Of a stretch of 64,000 bases of DNA, positions 44,205 to 53,449 are shown piece by piece. The stretch comes from Opitutaceae bacterium (GTDB lineage: Bacteria; Verrucomicrobiota; Verrucomicrobiia; Opitutales; Opitutaceae), in assembly GCA_015075305.1 (NCBI GenBank), contig JABTUS010000001.1, positions 930,001 to 994,000 of the forward strand. Reading direction: 5' to 3'. Both the position numbers and the translations under genes were made by a program. The notes under the pieces are model-generated. The model had not been told where the DNA came from. It was given only the letters and a program-made list of their open reading frames with translations, and did not search any database. How positions within the stretch are numbered: position 1 is the stretch's first letter; each line of letters starts with the position of its first letter.

Positions 44205-45386
44205 ATGAACATCCATGAATATCAGGCCAAGGCGCTCCTCGACAAATACGGTGTTCCCGTCCCCAAAGGGGCGCCGGCCAGGACACATGAGGAGTTTGTG
44301 ACAGCGCTGGCCCAGCTTCCCGATGGCCCCACCATGGTGAAGTCACAGATACATGCCGGCGGCCGCGGAAAGGGCACCTTCACCAACGGATTCAAGGGCG
44401 GCGTAAAATTCTGCCGCACGAAGGCTGAAGCCAGGGAGGTGGCTGGAAGGATGCTCGGCAACACCCTGGTCACCGTGCAGACAGGCCCGGCGGGCCGGAA
44501 GGTTCAGACCGTCTATTTCACCGTCGCGAGTGACATCAAGAAGGAATACTATCTGGCCATCCTCCTCGACCGCGCCACCTCAAGACCCGTGATTGTCGCC
44601 TCCACGGAAGGTGGAGTGGAGATTGAAAAGGTCGCCCATGAGACCCCCGAGAAAATCTTCAAGGTCCTCGTCGATCCCGCCTACGGTCTGGCAGATTTCC
44701 AAGTCCGCCAGCTCATCACCGGGCTCGCCCTGAACTCCGCCGAGGCAAAAGCCGCAGCCAAACTCATTCGCAATCTCTACACGATGTTCTGGGAAACAGA
44801 TGCGGCGATGATCGAGGTCAATCCTCTCATCACCACCCCCGCCGGTGAGGTTCTTGCCCTCGACGCCAAGGTGTCCTTTGATTCGAACGCACTCTTTCGC
44901 CATCCCGGGATCTCCGCTCTGCGCGACCTGAACGAAGAGGACCCCAAGGAAATCGAGGCATCCCGGTTCAACCTTTCGTACATCGCCCTCGACGGCAACA
45001 TCGCCTGTCTGGTCAACGGCGCCGGGCTCGCCATGAGTACCATGGACATCATCAAGCACTACGGCGGCAATCCCGCCAATTTCCTTGATGTCGGCGGAGG
45101 TGCATCCAAGGACCAAGTTGTGGCAGCCTTCAAGATCATCCTTGGCGATGCCAATGTGAAGGGCATCTTCGTCAATATCTTCGGCGGAATCATGGATTGC
45201 AATGTCATCGCCACGGGCATCGTCGAAGCCGTCAGGGAGGTTGGACTCAAACTTCCCCTGGTCGTTCGCCTGGAAGGCAACAACGTGGCCGCTGGCAAGG
45301 CCACGCTCAGCGGAAGCGGGCTCACCATCGTGAGCGGCGACACCATGGCCGATGCCGCACAGAAAATCGTCAAGCTCGTCGCCTGA
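44205..45386 (+). CDS. sucC: Succinyl-CoA synthetase beta subunit
   Basis: A 393-residue ATP-grasp protein: [40 protein letters not shown], the grasp region and C-terminal [29 protein letters not shown]. It forms the nucleotide-binding half of the TCA-cycle enzyme making succinate and ATP or GTP from succinyl-CoA. sucD follows 46 bases later. No ribosome site is obvious before the ATG. Confidence 0.95.
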   Translation: MNIHEYQAKALLDKYGVPVPKGAPARTHEEFVTALAQLPDGPTMVKSQIHAGGRGKGTFTNGFKGGVKFCRTKAEAREVAGRMLGNTLVTVQTGPAGRKVQTVYFTVASDIKKEYYLAILLDRATSRPVIVASTEGGVEIEKVAHETPEKIFKVLVDPAYGLADFQVRQLITGLALNSAEAKAAAKLIRNLYTMFWETDAAMIEVNPLITTPAGEVLALDAKVSFDSNALFRHPGISALRDLNEEDPKEIEASRFNLSYIALDGNIACLVNGAGLAMSTMDIIKHYGGNPANFLDVGGGASKDQVVAAFKIILGDANVKGIFVNIFGGIMDCNVIATGIVEAVREVGLKLPLVVRLEGNNVAAGKATLSGSGLTIVSGDTMADAAQKIVKLVA

Positions 45387-45432
45387 GCAATTCAACGCCG
45401 CCCAACAAACTGACTTCAGCCGCACCTCTCCC

Positions 45433-46356
45433 ATGGCCATTCTCATCACCCCCGAAACAAAAATCCTCGTTCAAGGAATCACCGGTGACTTCGGCGGACG
45501 CCACGCCCGGTTGTCACTCGACTACGGCACAAAGGTCGTCGGGGGGGTGACCCCCGGCAAAGGTGGCCAGGTGTTCGAACATGAGCAGCACCGCGTGCCA
45601 ATCTTCAATTCGGTTCACGACGCTGTCGCGGCCACTGGTGCCATGGTCTCCGTCGTGTTTGTCCCACCGCCTTTCGCTGGCGACGCCATTCTTGAGGGCG
45701 TGGATGCCGGTCTTGATCTCGTTGTCACGATCACCGAGGGCATTCCTGTTCGTGACATGATACGCGTGAAGCGGACGATCTCCGGCAGCAAGACCCGCCT
45801 GGTTGGGCCGAACTGCCCTGGACTCGTGACACCAGGAACGGGTCCGCAAAGCACCGGTGGCTGCAGAATTGGCATCGCTCCCGGTTACATTCACAAGAAG
45901 GGCCACGTGGGCGTTGTTTCGCGCTCAGGGACACTGACCTATGAGGCGGTCTATCAATTGACCACCAGAAACATCGGCCAATCCACGTGCGTTGGCATCG
46001 GAGGTGATCCTGTCAACGGCACCTCCCACTTGGATGTGGTCAGGATGTTCAACGCAGATCCAGACACTCACGGCATCATCCTGATCGGAGAGATCGGAGG
46101 CAACGCGGAGGTTGAAGCAGCGCGCTGGATCAGGGCCAACGTGACAAAGCCGGTCGCCGGTTTCATCGCGGGAGCCACAGCTCCGGCGGGCCGCCGCATG
46201 GGACACGCCGGCGCAATCGTGGGAGGCGCCGAAGACACAGCCGCAGCCAAGATCGCCGTATTCAAGGAGTGCGGCATTGAGGTTGCAGCAACTCCGTCCG
46301 ACATGGCCGAAGCCCTGCTGCGCTCTGCAAGGGCCAGGGGCGTCACCCTCAAATGA
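45433..46356 (+). CDS. sucD: Succinyl-CoA synthetase alpha subunit
   Basis: A 307-residue protein starting at ATG 45433 (MAILITPETKILVQGITGDF). It has the CoA-binding Rossmann domain and the active-site histidine in RRMGHAGAIVGG (about H258), plus PGYIHKKGHVGVVSRSGTLT. Partner of sucC. Confidence 0.95.
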   Translation: MAILITPETKILVQGITGDFGGRHARLSLDYGTKVVGGVTPGKGGQVFEHEQHRVPIFNSVHDAVAATGAMVSVVFVPPPFAGDAILEGVDAGLDLVVTITEGIPVRDMIRVKRTISGSKTRLVGPNCPGLVTPGTGPQSTGGCRIGIAPGYIHKKGHVGVVSRSGTLTYEAVYQLTTRNIGQSTCVGIGGDPVNGTSHLDVVRMFNADPDTHGIILIGEIGGNAEVEAARWIRANVTKPVAGFIAGATAPAGRRMGHAGAIVGGAEDTAAAKIAVFKECGIEVAATPSDMAEALLRSARARGVTLK

Positions 46357-46525
46357 TCACTCGCCGGAGTCCGTCCCGAAACGGTCTGCCCGCTCCCGAG
46401 TGATGGAGCGAGGCGCGTGCTGCACTTGGAACGCCGGGCGGCCGGCTTCGTCACCGCCACCTCGTTGCTGCCGCCAGGCGCAGTTTGGGCCGAACATCGT
46501 CCACAGTACTGGTGAGAAATTGGGT

Positions 46526-46621
<96 letters not shown>

Positions 46622-46694
46622 GATCGACACGGTGGCGGCCGATCCAGGTAGTGCAACTGGAATCTTGAGCAACCGCGACGCCTCCCAGGATGGG

Positions 46695-47138
46695 CTACGG
46701 CGCACGTGAATCCGATGGACGTCCGGTCTTCGGCGCAGACGGGCGCCTGCCTCCCTTGGTTTCGGGCCCTGTCGACGGTATCTTGCCACGTCGATCGTGC
46801 CAGCGCTTCTGCATCGCTTCAAATTCCCGGCGCTGATCCGGTGTCAGCTCGGCCTCAATCCTGGATTCCATCGACTGGTAAAGTCGTCCCGATTCACGAC
46901 GCACCTTCTTCAATTCCTCGGTCGTCTCATCCACGATCGCATCGATGCGCGCCTTCTGGGCGGGGCTGAGTTGAAGGGCCTGGTGAAACCGCCCCTTGTG
47001 CACTATCGCAAACTCGGTGGGTCCACCGCGCTGCCGGACAAACGACCGGGCCGCCAGCAGCGACACAAATCCGCCCACGACCCCACCGGCCAGGAAGATC
47101 CCGACAAAAACCAAGGAAACTTTCCAAGACCTGCTCAT
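46695..47138 (-). CDS. Membrane-anchored Spy/CpxP-like periplasmic protein
   Basis: A 147-residue protein: a helix at residues 7-29 (VSLVFVGIFLAGGVVGGFVS), then a helical hairpin domain with two LTxxQ-type motifs (LQLSPAQKARID and AELTPDQRREFEAM), typical of Spy/CpxP/CnrX-like metal or stress sensors. His47, His52, Met109 and His114 (RWHD) could bind metal. The tail is basic and Pro-rich. It lies directly after a small membrane protein and an ECF sigma factor, as in CnrYXH, in which CnrX is the anchored metal sensor. Confidence 0.72.
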   Translation of the reverse strand: MSRSWKVSLVFVGIFLAGGVVGGFVSLLAARSFVRQRGGPTEFAIVHKGRFHQALQLSPAQKARIDAIVDETTEELKKVRRESGRLYQSMESRIEAELTPDQRREFEAMQKRWHDRRGKIPSTGPETKGGRRPSAPKTGRPSDSRAP

Positions 47139-47144
47139 CTGTTC

Positions 47145-47447
47145 TCAGTCCACCAATACGGAAACCGGGTCAGCACCGACTGCCGCGGTCTCCTCGCGCA
47201 GATTCTGCAGGACCGGACTGAAGCTCAACGCCATGACAACCAGGGCAGCCACGGCGGCAATGCCCAGCGCCCTCAGTCCGAGGGGTTCAAAAAGGCTCGC
47301 AACGCCTTTGTCCATCGCTGACAGCGCGCGGGCGGCGACTCTCGTGGCAAATCCCAGCGGTATCTCCACCGGCGCAGGTTCCGCGCAGGGCGCCCGGCGC
47401 GCCAGCGCAACCAATCGACTCCAACTTTCCCGGGATGTGGGTTTCAT
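47145..47447 (-). CDS. Small one-helix membrane protein, candidate anti-sigma factor
   Basis: A 100-residue protein. Its start overlaps the sigma factor stop by four bases (ATGA at 47447-47444). The first 57 residues are cytoplasmic-like and basic (RESWSRLVALARRAP), followed by a helix (LGIAAVAALVVMALSFSPV) and a short periplasmic tail. Size and topology match CnrY-type anti-sigma factors, and it lies between the sigma factor and the Spy-like protein. No zinc anti-sigma motif is visible, so the role is inferred from context. Confidence 0.65.
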   Translation of the reverse strand: MKPTSRESWSRLVALARRAPCAEPAPVEIPLGFATRVAARALSAMDKGVASLFEPLGLRALGIAAVAALVVMALSFSPVLQNLREETAAVGADPVSVLVD

Positions 47448-48040
47448 AAGCGTTCTGATGATTCGAGTTCTTCCAAGGCCTTCCTCAATCGCTTGCGAGC
47501 GCGAAACGCACGCACCTTGATCAGGGAAGAATTCCATCCAGTCAATCGAGCTATTTCCGCAATCGACTTCTGCTCGAGGTCGAGAAGCTGAATGACCATG
47601 CGATCCGCCGGCTTCAAGGTTTCCAGCAGCTTGCCAACCAGCTCCTTCGCCGACAGCGCGTCGTCCGGCCCCCGGTCATTCTCATTTGTCAGGACATTTT
47701 CCAGCACTTCAGCCTCATTTTCGGAAAGATCCGCCCAGCGGAACTCCGGCCGGCGCTGCTGCTGGCGCAGATGGTCGATGCAGGTGGTCAGCGCAATGCG
47801 CGACACCCAATGGGTGAACGGCACCGTTCCCTGATACTGTGAAAGCCGCGCAAACATTTTCAAAAAGACGTCCTGCGCAATGTCCTCCTCTGACACGCGA
47901 CGCGGCAGGCGCGCTCGTGCAATCCGGATGACCAGCGGATAAAGGTGTTCAACCAACGCTCGCGCAGCGTCCTGGTCATTGTGTCGAACGCGCTCCAGAC
48001 ACCCGGAAAAATCGAATTCGACACCGTCGGCATCAGGCAT
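47444..48040 (-). CDS. ECF-family RNA polymerase sigma factor
   Basis: A 198-residue sigma-70 family protein. Region 2 includes EDIAQDVFLKMFARLSQYQ and PFTHWVSRIALTTCIDHLRQ; region 4 contains LKPADRMVIQLLDLEQKS and the helix-turn-helix IAEIARLTGWNSSLIKVRAF. No region 1.1 or 3.1, as in ECF sigma factors. It is first in a three-gene unit with a putative anti-sigma factor and sensor. Its own promoter should lie in the 395-base gap before leuA. Confidence 0.9.
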   Translation of the reverse strand: MPDADGVEFDFSGCLERVRHNDQDAARALVEHLYPLVIRIARARLPRRVSEEDIAQDVFLKMFARLSQYQGTVPFTHWVSRIALTTCIDHLRQQQRRPEFRWADLSENEAEVLENVLTNENDRGPDDALSAKELVGKLLETLKPADRMVIQLLDLEQKSIAEIARLTGWNSSLIKVRAFRARKRLRKALEELESSERL

Positions 48041-48435
48041 GTGGAAATGGAGAACGGTGCAAACATAAAGAGCAAGACGCAGCTAATGGCATTCAAGTTA
48101 CGTCCGGGCGCCACAATGCGCACAGGCGGCGACTTAAGCAACTGCCTCAACCTCCGATACTATGGTTTTTATCATGAACAAATGCATGATACTATCATCA
48201 GGCTGGCGCGACTGGTGCCTCGACTTGACTTCCAACCCGATTAACCGATATCGATGAGATTCTGATGCGAGAATTCGTTCAGGCGCTTCGACTAACCTAG
48301 ACGCACGGTCCGTGAGAGCCGCGTGCGCGGCCGACTGTGCGTCCGTCTGGGAACACCGCCCGTCTCCGTCATGCGGCGCGGGCGACTTCAAATCCAAGCT
48401 CCCGTTCGAATTTCCAAACTATCAAAATCTGCATC
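48041..48435. other. Divergent gap with hairpins between the sigma factor and leuA
   Basis: About 395 bases without a supported gene. It contains an inverted repeat TATCATG-aacaaatg-CATGATA (48170-48191), GATACTAT repeated at 48156 and 48188, and, nearer leuA, hairpins at 48300-48343 and 48357-48384. Promoters for both flanking operons should be here, but no clean -35/-10 pair is visible to me. Confidence 0.55.
48300..48384 (+). promoter_or_regulatory. Candidate structured leader upstream of leuA
   Basis: GACGCAC (48300-48306) pairs with GTGCGTC (48337-48343), enclosing a perfect inner hairpin GCCGCG-TG-CGCGGC (48318-48331). A second stem CGCCCG / CGGGCG lies at 48357-48384. The two hairpins are 93 and 52 bases before the leuA ATG. 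No T-tract follows the stems and no leucine-rich leader peptide was seen, so classical attenuation is not shown. Confidence 0.4.
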
Positions 48436-50097
48436 ATGAAGTCCCAACCCATTTCCAAATACCGGCCCTTCCCGCCGGTTTCACTGCCACATCGACAATG
48501 GCCGAATCGCACGCTCACGCGTGCTCCAATCTGGTGCAGCGTCGATCTCCGCGACGGCAACCAGGCGCTCGCCCAGCCCATGAGCGTCGACGAGAAGCTC
48601 GAGTACTTCGAAATGCTCGTGAAGATAGGCTTCAAGGAGATCGAGGTCGGTTTCCCTTCGGCCTCCCAGATAGAATTCGATTTCTGCCGCCGGCTCATCG
48701 AAGAGAACCGCATCCCCGCCGATGTTTCCATCCAGATCCTCTGCCAGTGCCGCGAGGACCTCATCGTGCGGTCGATAGAGGCTCTCAGGGGCGCAAGGAG
48801 TGTCATATTCCACCTCTACAACTCGACCTCGCCGGCCCAGCGGCGCTACGTGTTCAACTCCGATACATCGGAAATCATCCGCATCGCCACCCGCGGCATC
48901 GAATGGCTCAAGCAGCATGCAGCGGAACTCGTCGCAAGCGGAACCAGGCTCAGGCTCGAATACTCCCCTGAAAGCTTCAACAGCACCGAACTCGATTTTT
49001 CGCTGCAAATCTGCGAGGCCGTCACGGATGTCTGGAAACCCACGCCAGAAAACAGGATCATCATCAATCTCCCAGCGACAGTCGAATACGCCACGCCCAA
49101 CGTGCATGCCGATCAGATTGAATGGATGTGCACCCACCTGACCCGTCGGGACAGCACGATCATTTCCCTGCACACCCACAATGACCGGGGCACCGGCGTT
49201 GCAGCCTCGGAACTCGCGCTGCTCGCGGGCGCCGATCGCGTCGAGGGAACGCTTTTCGGAAATGGCGAACGCACGGGAAACCTCGACCTGGTCACCATCG
49301 CCCTGAACCTCCACACGCACGGCATTCCCACCGGCCTCGATCTGAGCGATCTGCCTTCGATCCGGGAGGTCTACGAGCGGACTACGCGCATGGATGTCCA
49401 TACCCGCCACCCCTACGCAGGTGACCTTGTGTTCACCGCCTTCAGCGGCTCGCATCAGGATGCGATCAAGAAATCCTGGGACCGCCAGGTTTCGGGCACG
49501 CCCTGGGATGTGCTGTACATCCCGATCGATCCCGCTGACATCGGCCGAAGCTACAAGGCGATCATCCGGATCAATTCCCAGTCGGGCAAGGGTGGCGTCG
49601 CCTACGTCCTCGAGCATGAGTTCGGCTACCAGTTGCCCAAGCTCATGCACAAGGAAATCGGCCGCACCATCAACGAACTCGCCGACTCCACCGGGAGGGA
49701 GCTGACCCCGCAGGAAATTCACGACGCTTTCATTCGTGACTACATCGAGCGCAAGTCGCCGGTGTCCCTGCTCGAATTTCGCACGGTCGACCGCGCGAAC
49801 CAGGTGACCTGCCAGGCCGAGCTTGTCGTCAATGGAAACGCGAGGCTCGTGTCCGGCAGGGGCAACGGCCCAATTGATGCGTTCGTGCAGGCAACACGCG
49901 AGGCCGGCATTCCCAAATTCGAGCTGCTCAGCTACTCCGAGCATTCGCTCGGCAGCGGAGCAGAGGCCCGCGCAGTCAGCTACATCCAGATCAGAACCGA
50001 AACGGGGCGCACCTGCTTCGGTGCGGGCATCGACACCAACATCGAGCTTGCATCGATCAAGGCTGTTGTCAGCGCAATCAATCGCGCATCCGCGTGA
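48436..50097 (+). CDS. leuA: 2-isopropylmalate synthase
   Basis: A 553-residue enzyme starting at ATG 48436. It has the DRE-TIM catalytic start APIWCSVDLRDGNQALAQPM, KIGFKEIEVGFPSASQIEFD, the metal-binding HTHNDRGTG and the GADRVEGTLFGNGERTGNLD signature, and from about residue 430 a C-terminal LeuA dimer/leucine-regulatory domain (VTCQAELVVNGNARLVSGRG). This is the longer LeuA form seen in actinobacteria and others. It is the first committed leucine step; end-product inhibition through the C-terminal domain is likely. A hairpin with stem AAACCACGGC follows. Confidence 0.93.
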   Translation: MKSQPISKYRPFPPVSLPHRQWPNRTLTRAPIWCSVDLRDGNQALAQPMSVDEKLEYFEMLVKIGFKEIEVGFPSASQIEFDFCRRLIEENRIPADVSIQILCQCREDLIVRSIEALRGARSVIFHLYNSTSPAQRRYVFNSDTSEIIRIATRGIEWLKQHAAELVASGTRLRLEYSPESFNSTELDFSLQICEAVTDVWKPTPENRIIINLPATVEYATPNVHADQIEWMCTHLTRRDSTIISLHTHNDRGTGVAASELALLAGADRVEGTLFGNGERTGNLDLVTIALNLHTHGIPTGLDLSDLPSIREVYERTTRMDVHTRHPYAGDLVFTAFSGSHQDAIKKSWDRQVSGTPWDVLYIPIDPADIGRSYKAIIRINSQSGKGGVAYVLEHEFGYQLPKLMHKEIGRTINELADSTGRELTPQEIHDAFIRDYIERKSPVSLLEFRTVDRANQVTCQAELVVNGNARLVSGRGNGPIDAFVQATREAGIPKFELLSYSEHSLGSGAEARAVSYIQIRTETGRTCFGAGIDTNIELASIKAVVSAINRASA

Positions 50098-50117
50098 TCC
50101 AATTCTGACTGCTCCCG

Positions 50118-50146
50118 AAACCACGGCTCCATGCGGGCCGTGGTTT
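50118..50146. terminator. Bidirectional hairpin between leuA and the LptF/G gene
   Basis: AAACCACGGC (50118-50127) is a perfect inverted repeat with GCCGTGGTTT (50137-50146), with a 9-base loop. It sits between convergent genes (leuA ends 50097, the permease ends 50154). The A and T ends give a short T-tract on both strands (TTT then mixed), so weak bidirectional termination is plausible. Confidence 0.72.
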
Positions 50147-50153
50147 CATCTGC

Positions 50154-51293
50154 TCAGACGCGCCCCAGGCGTCTGAACATTGCCAAACCAAGAACGAGGA
50201 ACAGCGATACCGGAATCCAGATGAGGATGTCCGGACGCAGCGCAGGTTTCTTGTCAAGCCACTCGACGCACACCGTGAGAAAGTAGTAACTCATCACCAG
50301 CAGCAGGGCGACGCCGAGATTGGCGCTGGTCTCCTTCCTTGACACCTTGATGCCGAGCGGCACGGCAAGCAGCGCAAAGGCTAAAACAGCCACTGCCGAC
50401 GTCGCCTTTTCATTGATCGCAAAGGAAATCGCCATGCGTTCCCGCTCGCGCCTTTCGGGGTCAGCCGATTCGTCCGGCCGGGCGAGCTTCTGCTGTTGCG
50501 TGAACAGCTCCTCCAGCGTCATCCAGCCCGGTTTCTGCCGCACCGCCTGCGTTCCAAGCAGGTGCTCCATCGCCAGCTCAACCGTAAATTCCTCGGAAGT
50601 GCCGCGCTGGACCGGCTTGCTGAAGTCCTCCGGGTTGTCCTTGTCGCGCACCTCGAAGCTCACATGGCTCAGGACCAGTACAAGCCGTCCCCCGGCATCA
50701 TCAAAGGAGACCTTTCCGCTCGCCGCCCGACCCGAGCGAATCACGCGGTTTTGATCGTCAAGCTCCCAGATCCACACATCCCGCAGCAGATTGTCCTGCT
50801 TCGCACCCACGTAAATGACGACTCCGCGAAAATCCCGGATGAAGGTCTTCGGCACGATGAAGCTGAGCGGATTCCTCTGAACCGCTTCCGCCAGTATGCG
50901 TTTGTAGGCGGTTTTCGACTTCGGCATGGAATGAAAATTGATGTATCCGCACAGGAGCGTCCCGGCAAGTCCGAGGAAAAGGATCGGCTGCGCAATATAG
51001 ACAAGGCTCAATCCCGCCGCCCGCATCGCAGTGATCTCATTCTGCGCCGACATTCTGCCGAGAACGAGGAGCACTCCCGTAAGCACTCCCATCGGCAGTG
51101 CATAGGCGGCCACGACCTGCGCCAGCAATCCCACCAGCTTGAGAAAGGTTCCCGGCGAAAGCTGGCCGCCCATCACAAACGGCAGCAGGTCCTTCAGCAT
51201 GTTTCCAACAATCAACATGAAGGCAAAGAGCGCCACCGCCGCGCCACAGGCACCCAGTACGGCAAGGAATATGTAGCGGTGCAGAAGCGACAT
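50154..51293 (-). CDS. LptF/LptG family LPS transport permease
   Basis: A 379-residue YjgP/YjgQ-type permease. Three N-terminal helices (FLAVLGACGAAVALFAFMLI, then about 50-75, then about 95-115), a large periplasmic beta domain (about residues 140-280), and three C-terminal helices (AVLAFALLAVPLGIKVS, LGVALLLVMSYYFLTVC, LIWIPVSLFLVLGLAMF). The cytoplasmic loop GRMSAQNEITAMRAAGLS matches the coupling helix for LptB. Whether it is LptF or LptG cannot be decided; only one copy is in the window. Confidence 0.85.
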   Translation of the reverse strand: MSLLHRYIFLAVLGACGAAVALFAFMLIVGNMLKDLLPFVMGGQLSPGTFLKLVGLLAQVVAAYALPMGVLTGVLLVLGRMSAQNEITAMRAAGLSLVYIAQPILFLGLAGTLLCGYINFHSMPKSKTAYKRILAEAVQRNPLSFIVPKTFIRDFRGVVIYVGAKQDNLLRDVWIWELDDQNRVIRSGRAASGKVSFDDAGGRLVLVLSHVSFEVRDKDNPEDFSKPVQRGTSEEFTVELAMEHLLGTQAVRQKPGWMTLEELFTQQQKLARPDESADPERRERERMAISFAINEKATSAVAVLAFALLAVPLGIKVSRKETSANLGVALLLVMSYYFLTVCVEWLDKKPALRPDILIWIPVSLFLVLGLAMFRRLGRV

Positions 51294-51419
51294 CGGGAGG
51301 ATTCAACGCAAGCCATACGCGCCCCCTCGAATCCCCGCAATCCGAGATTAATTTCCCGACGCCGCAAGCCGGTCGCTTGGCACTAGACTCTGCCGTCGAA
51401 TGCGGAATGATTTCACCTC

Positions 51420-52541
51420 ATGCGATTCACTCCCGAAAAGCCTCCGATCACTGGGGAAACCTTGGGCACGCTCTCCGCGAGCCTCAAGGACCAGGGGGAG
51501 CCCGCATTCCGCGCACGCCAGATCCTCGATTGGATTTACAAGAAACGCGCCCGCCGCTGGGACGACATGTCCAACCTTTCAAAGCCGCTCCGCGCCTGGC
51601 TTTCGGATACCTACGACCTCTCCCCGCTCTCGCTTGTCCTCGACAAACAGTCCCGCGACGTCACCGACAAGCTTCTCCTCGAGCTTCGCGACCGCTCACT
51701 CATAGAAACAGTCATCATCCGGGCACCTCAGGAAGGCGTGGGTCTCGAGTACTCGCGCAAGACAATCTGCATCTCAACCCAGGTCGGCTGCGCCATGGCC
51801 TGCGCGTTTTGCGCCAGCGGCCTCGCAGGCTTCAAACGCAACCTGTCCGCCGGCGAGATTGTCGCGCAGCTTCTGCACGTCTGCTATCGCGAGGACTCCT
51901 CCACCAGCCGCGCCCGCGAGGAACTCGCCTCGTTTGACAATATCGTTGTCATGGGAATGGGCGAGCCCCTGGCCAACTACGACAACCTCATCCGCGCCCT
52001 CACCATTCTCAACGCCGAATGGGGCCTCGGCTTCGGCGCGCGGCGCATCACGGTTTCCACAAGCGGACTCGTCCCGAAAATTCTCAAGCTCGCCGATGAG
52101 CCCCTCGGCTTCAGACTGGCTGTCTCGCTTCACGGCGCCACTGACGAGGTGCGCGAAAAAATCATGCCGGTAAACAAGGCCTATCCCCTGGCAAAACTGC
52201 TGCCCGCCATCCGCACATTTTCGGAAAAACACGGTCGCATGATCACGCTCGAATTCATCCTCATCGAGGACGTCAACGACTCGATCGATCAAGCCGGTGA
52301 ACTGCGCGACATCGCCCGCGACTTGCATGCGCATGTCAATCTAATCCCCTACAACACCGTGCACGGCCTCGAATGGCGGCGCCCCAGTCCCGAGCGCCAG
52401 GAGGCCTTCGCCGATGTTCTGCGGGCTGCACGCATTCCTGTGACACTGCGCAGGGAGAAGGGACACGACATCGACGCCGCCTGCGGCCAGCTTCGTCTCA
52501 AGACTGAGAAGGACCGGGAATCCATCGTGTCCACTCGGTGA
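51420..52541 (+). CDS. rlmN: Dual-specificity RNA methyltransferase RlmN
   Basis: A 373-residue radical SAM enzyme with the CxxxCxxC motif at C124, C128, C131 (GCAMACAFCASGLAGF), the RlmN-specific STQVGCAM context, and VMGMGEPLANYDN. The C-terminal Cys in AACGQL (DIDAACGQLR) is the family's catalytic second Cys. It makes 2-methyladenosine at A2503 of 23S rRNA and A37 of some tRNAs. The start gives the expected family length. Confidence 0.93.
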   Translation: MRFTPEKPPITGETLGTLSASLKDQGEPAFRARQILDWIYKKRARRWDDMSNLSKPLRAWLSDTYDLSPLSLVLDKQSRDVTDKLLLELRDRSLIETVIIRAPQEGVGLEYSRKTICISTQVGCAMACAFCASGLAGFKRNLSAGEIVAQLLHVCYREDSSTSRAREELASFDNIVVMGMGEPLANYDNLIRALTILNAEWGLGFGARRITVSTSGLVPKILKLADEPLGFRLAVSLHGATDEVREKIMPVNKAYPLAKLLPAIRTFSEKHGRMITLEFILIEDVNDSIDQAGELRDIARDLHAHVNLIPYNTVHGLEWRRPSPERQEAFADVLRAARIPVTLRREKGHDIDAACGQLRLKTEKDRESIVSTR

Positions 52542-52704
52542 AATATCGCCCGCCAGGGCAATGAATCATCGTTGCTGGAACAGGCATTCCGGGAGTTTTT
52601 TCTTGAACAAATGCACTTCCAGAGCTTACGGAAACATCCTTTTTCACGGAACCTTCCCGTCTCGGGACGCGTCTCCTTTCATCCCTATCTCCTTCCGGCT
52701 CCCT

Positions 52705-53427
52705 ATGATCGAAGTAAAAGGCCTGGTCAAAACCTACGGTTCCAAACGCGCAGTCGATGATGTGAGTTTCACGGTCAAGCGTGGCGAGATTCTCGGATTT
52801 CTCGGACCCAATGGTGCAGGAAAATCGACGACGATGAAGATGATCACCGGTTATCTCCGTCCCACGGCCGGGACTGCCATTGTCGATGGACACGATGTGG
52901 CGGTGGATCCTGTCGCAGTGAAGCGGAAAATCGGATACCTCCCGGAAAGCGCCCCCGCTTACGGCGAAATGACCGTGCAGGAATTCCTGGACTTCATCGC
53001 CGAGATCCGCGGCTTCGTTTCCGCTGAGGCCCGCGATGCCCAAAGGGAACGCGCCATTCGGCTCACTCACCTCGAACCGGTCCGGCACCAGTCAATCGAA
53101 ACCCTTTCGAAAGGATTCAAGCAGCGGGTCGGCTTCGCCCAGGCACTGCTTCACGATCCTCCCGTGCTCATCCTCGACGAACCCACGGACGGCCTCGACC
53201 CAAATCAGAAGAATGAGGTGCGCTCGCTCATCAAGAGCATGGCCACGGAAAAGGCCGTCGTGCTTTCAACCCACATTCTTGAGGAGGTCGACGCCATCTG
53301 CACGCGCGTCATCATCATCTCGCAGGGAAAGGTTGTCGTCGACGAGACACCCGCCCGGTTCCAGGCCCGTCAACCGGGCGCCCGGCTTGATGCCATCTTC
53401 CGGAGCCTGACGCAAAGCGACACGTGA
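52705..53427 (+). CDS. ABC transporter ATPase, GldA-like
   Basis: A 240-residue ATPase starting at ATG 52705 (MIEVKGLVKTYGSKRAVDD); the upstream frame to 52561 is not family-like. Walker A is GPNGAGKSTTMKMI, the signature is LSKGFKQRVGFAQAL (LSKGF instead of LSGGQ, usual for this subfamily), and Walker B is VLILDEPTDGLDP. It is followed by a permease, a GldG-like protein and a DUF4340 protein. In Bacteroidetes GldA-GldF-GldG support gliding; in other phyla the same set has no proven role. Confidence 0.86.
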   Translation: MIEVKGLVKTYGSKRAVDDVSFTVKRGEILGFLGPNGAGKSTTMKMITGYLRPTAGTAIVDGHDVAVDPVAVKRKIGYLPESAPAYGEMTVQEFLDFIAEIRGFVSAEARDAQRERAIRLTHLEPVRHQSIETLSKGFKQRVGFAQALLHDPPVLILDEPTDGLDPNQKNEVRSLIKSMATEKAVVLSTHILEEVDAICTRVIIISQGKVVVDETPARFQARQPGARLDAIFRSLTQSDT

Positions 53428-53449
53428 ACCATCGTCCGCATAATTTCCG

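Noticed and set aside
44580-45449. A 289-codon frame antisense to sucC
   Set aside because: Overlaps the whole of a certain sucC gene; acidic, featureless product.
48481-50124. A 547-codon open frame antisense to leuA
   Set aside because: leuA has complete family signatures on the plus strand; the antisense product has no motif and is explained by the codon bias of GC-rich coding DNA.
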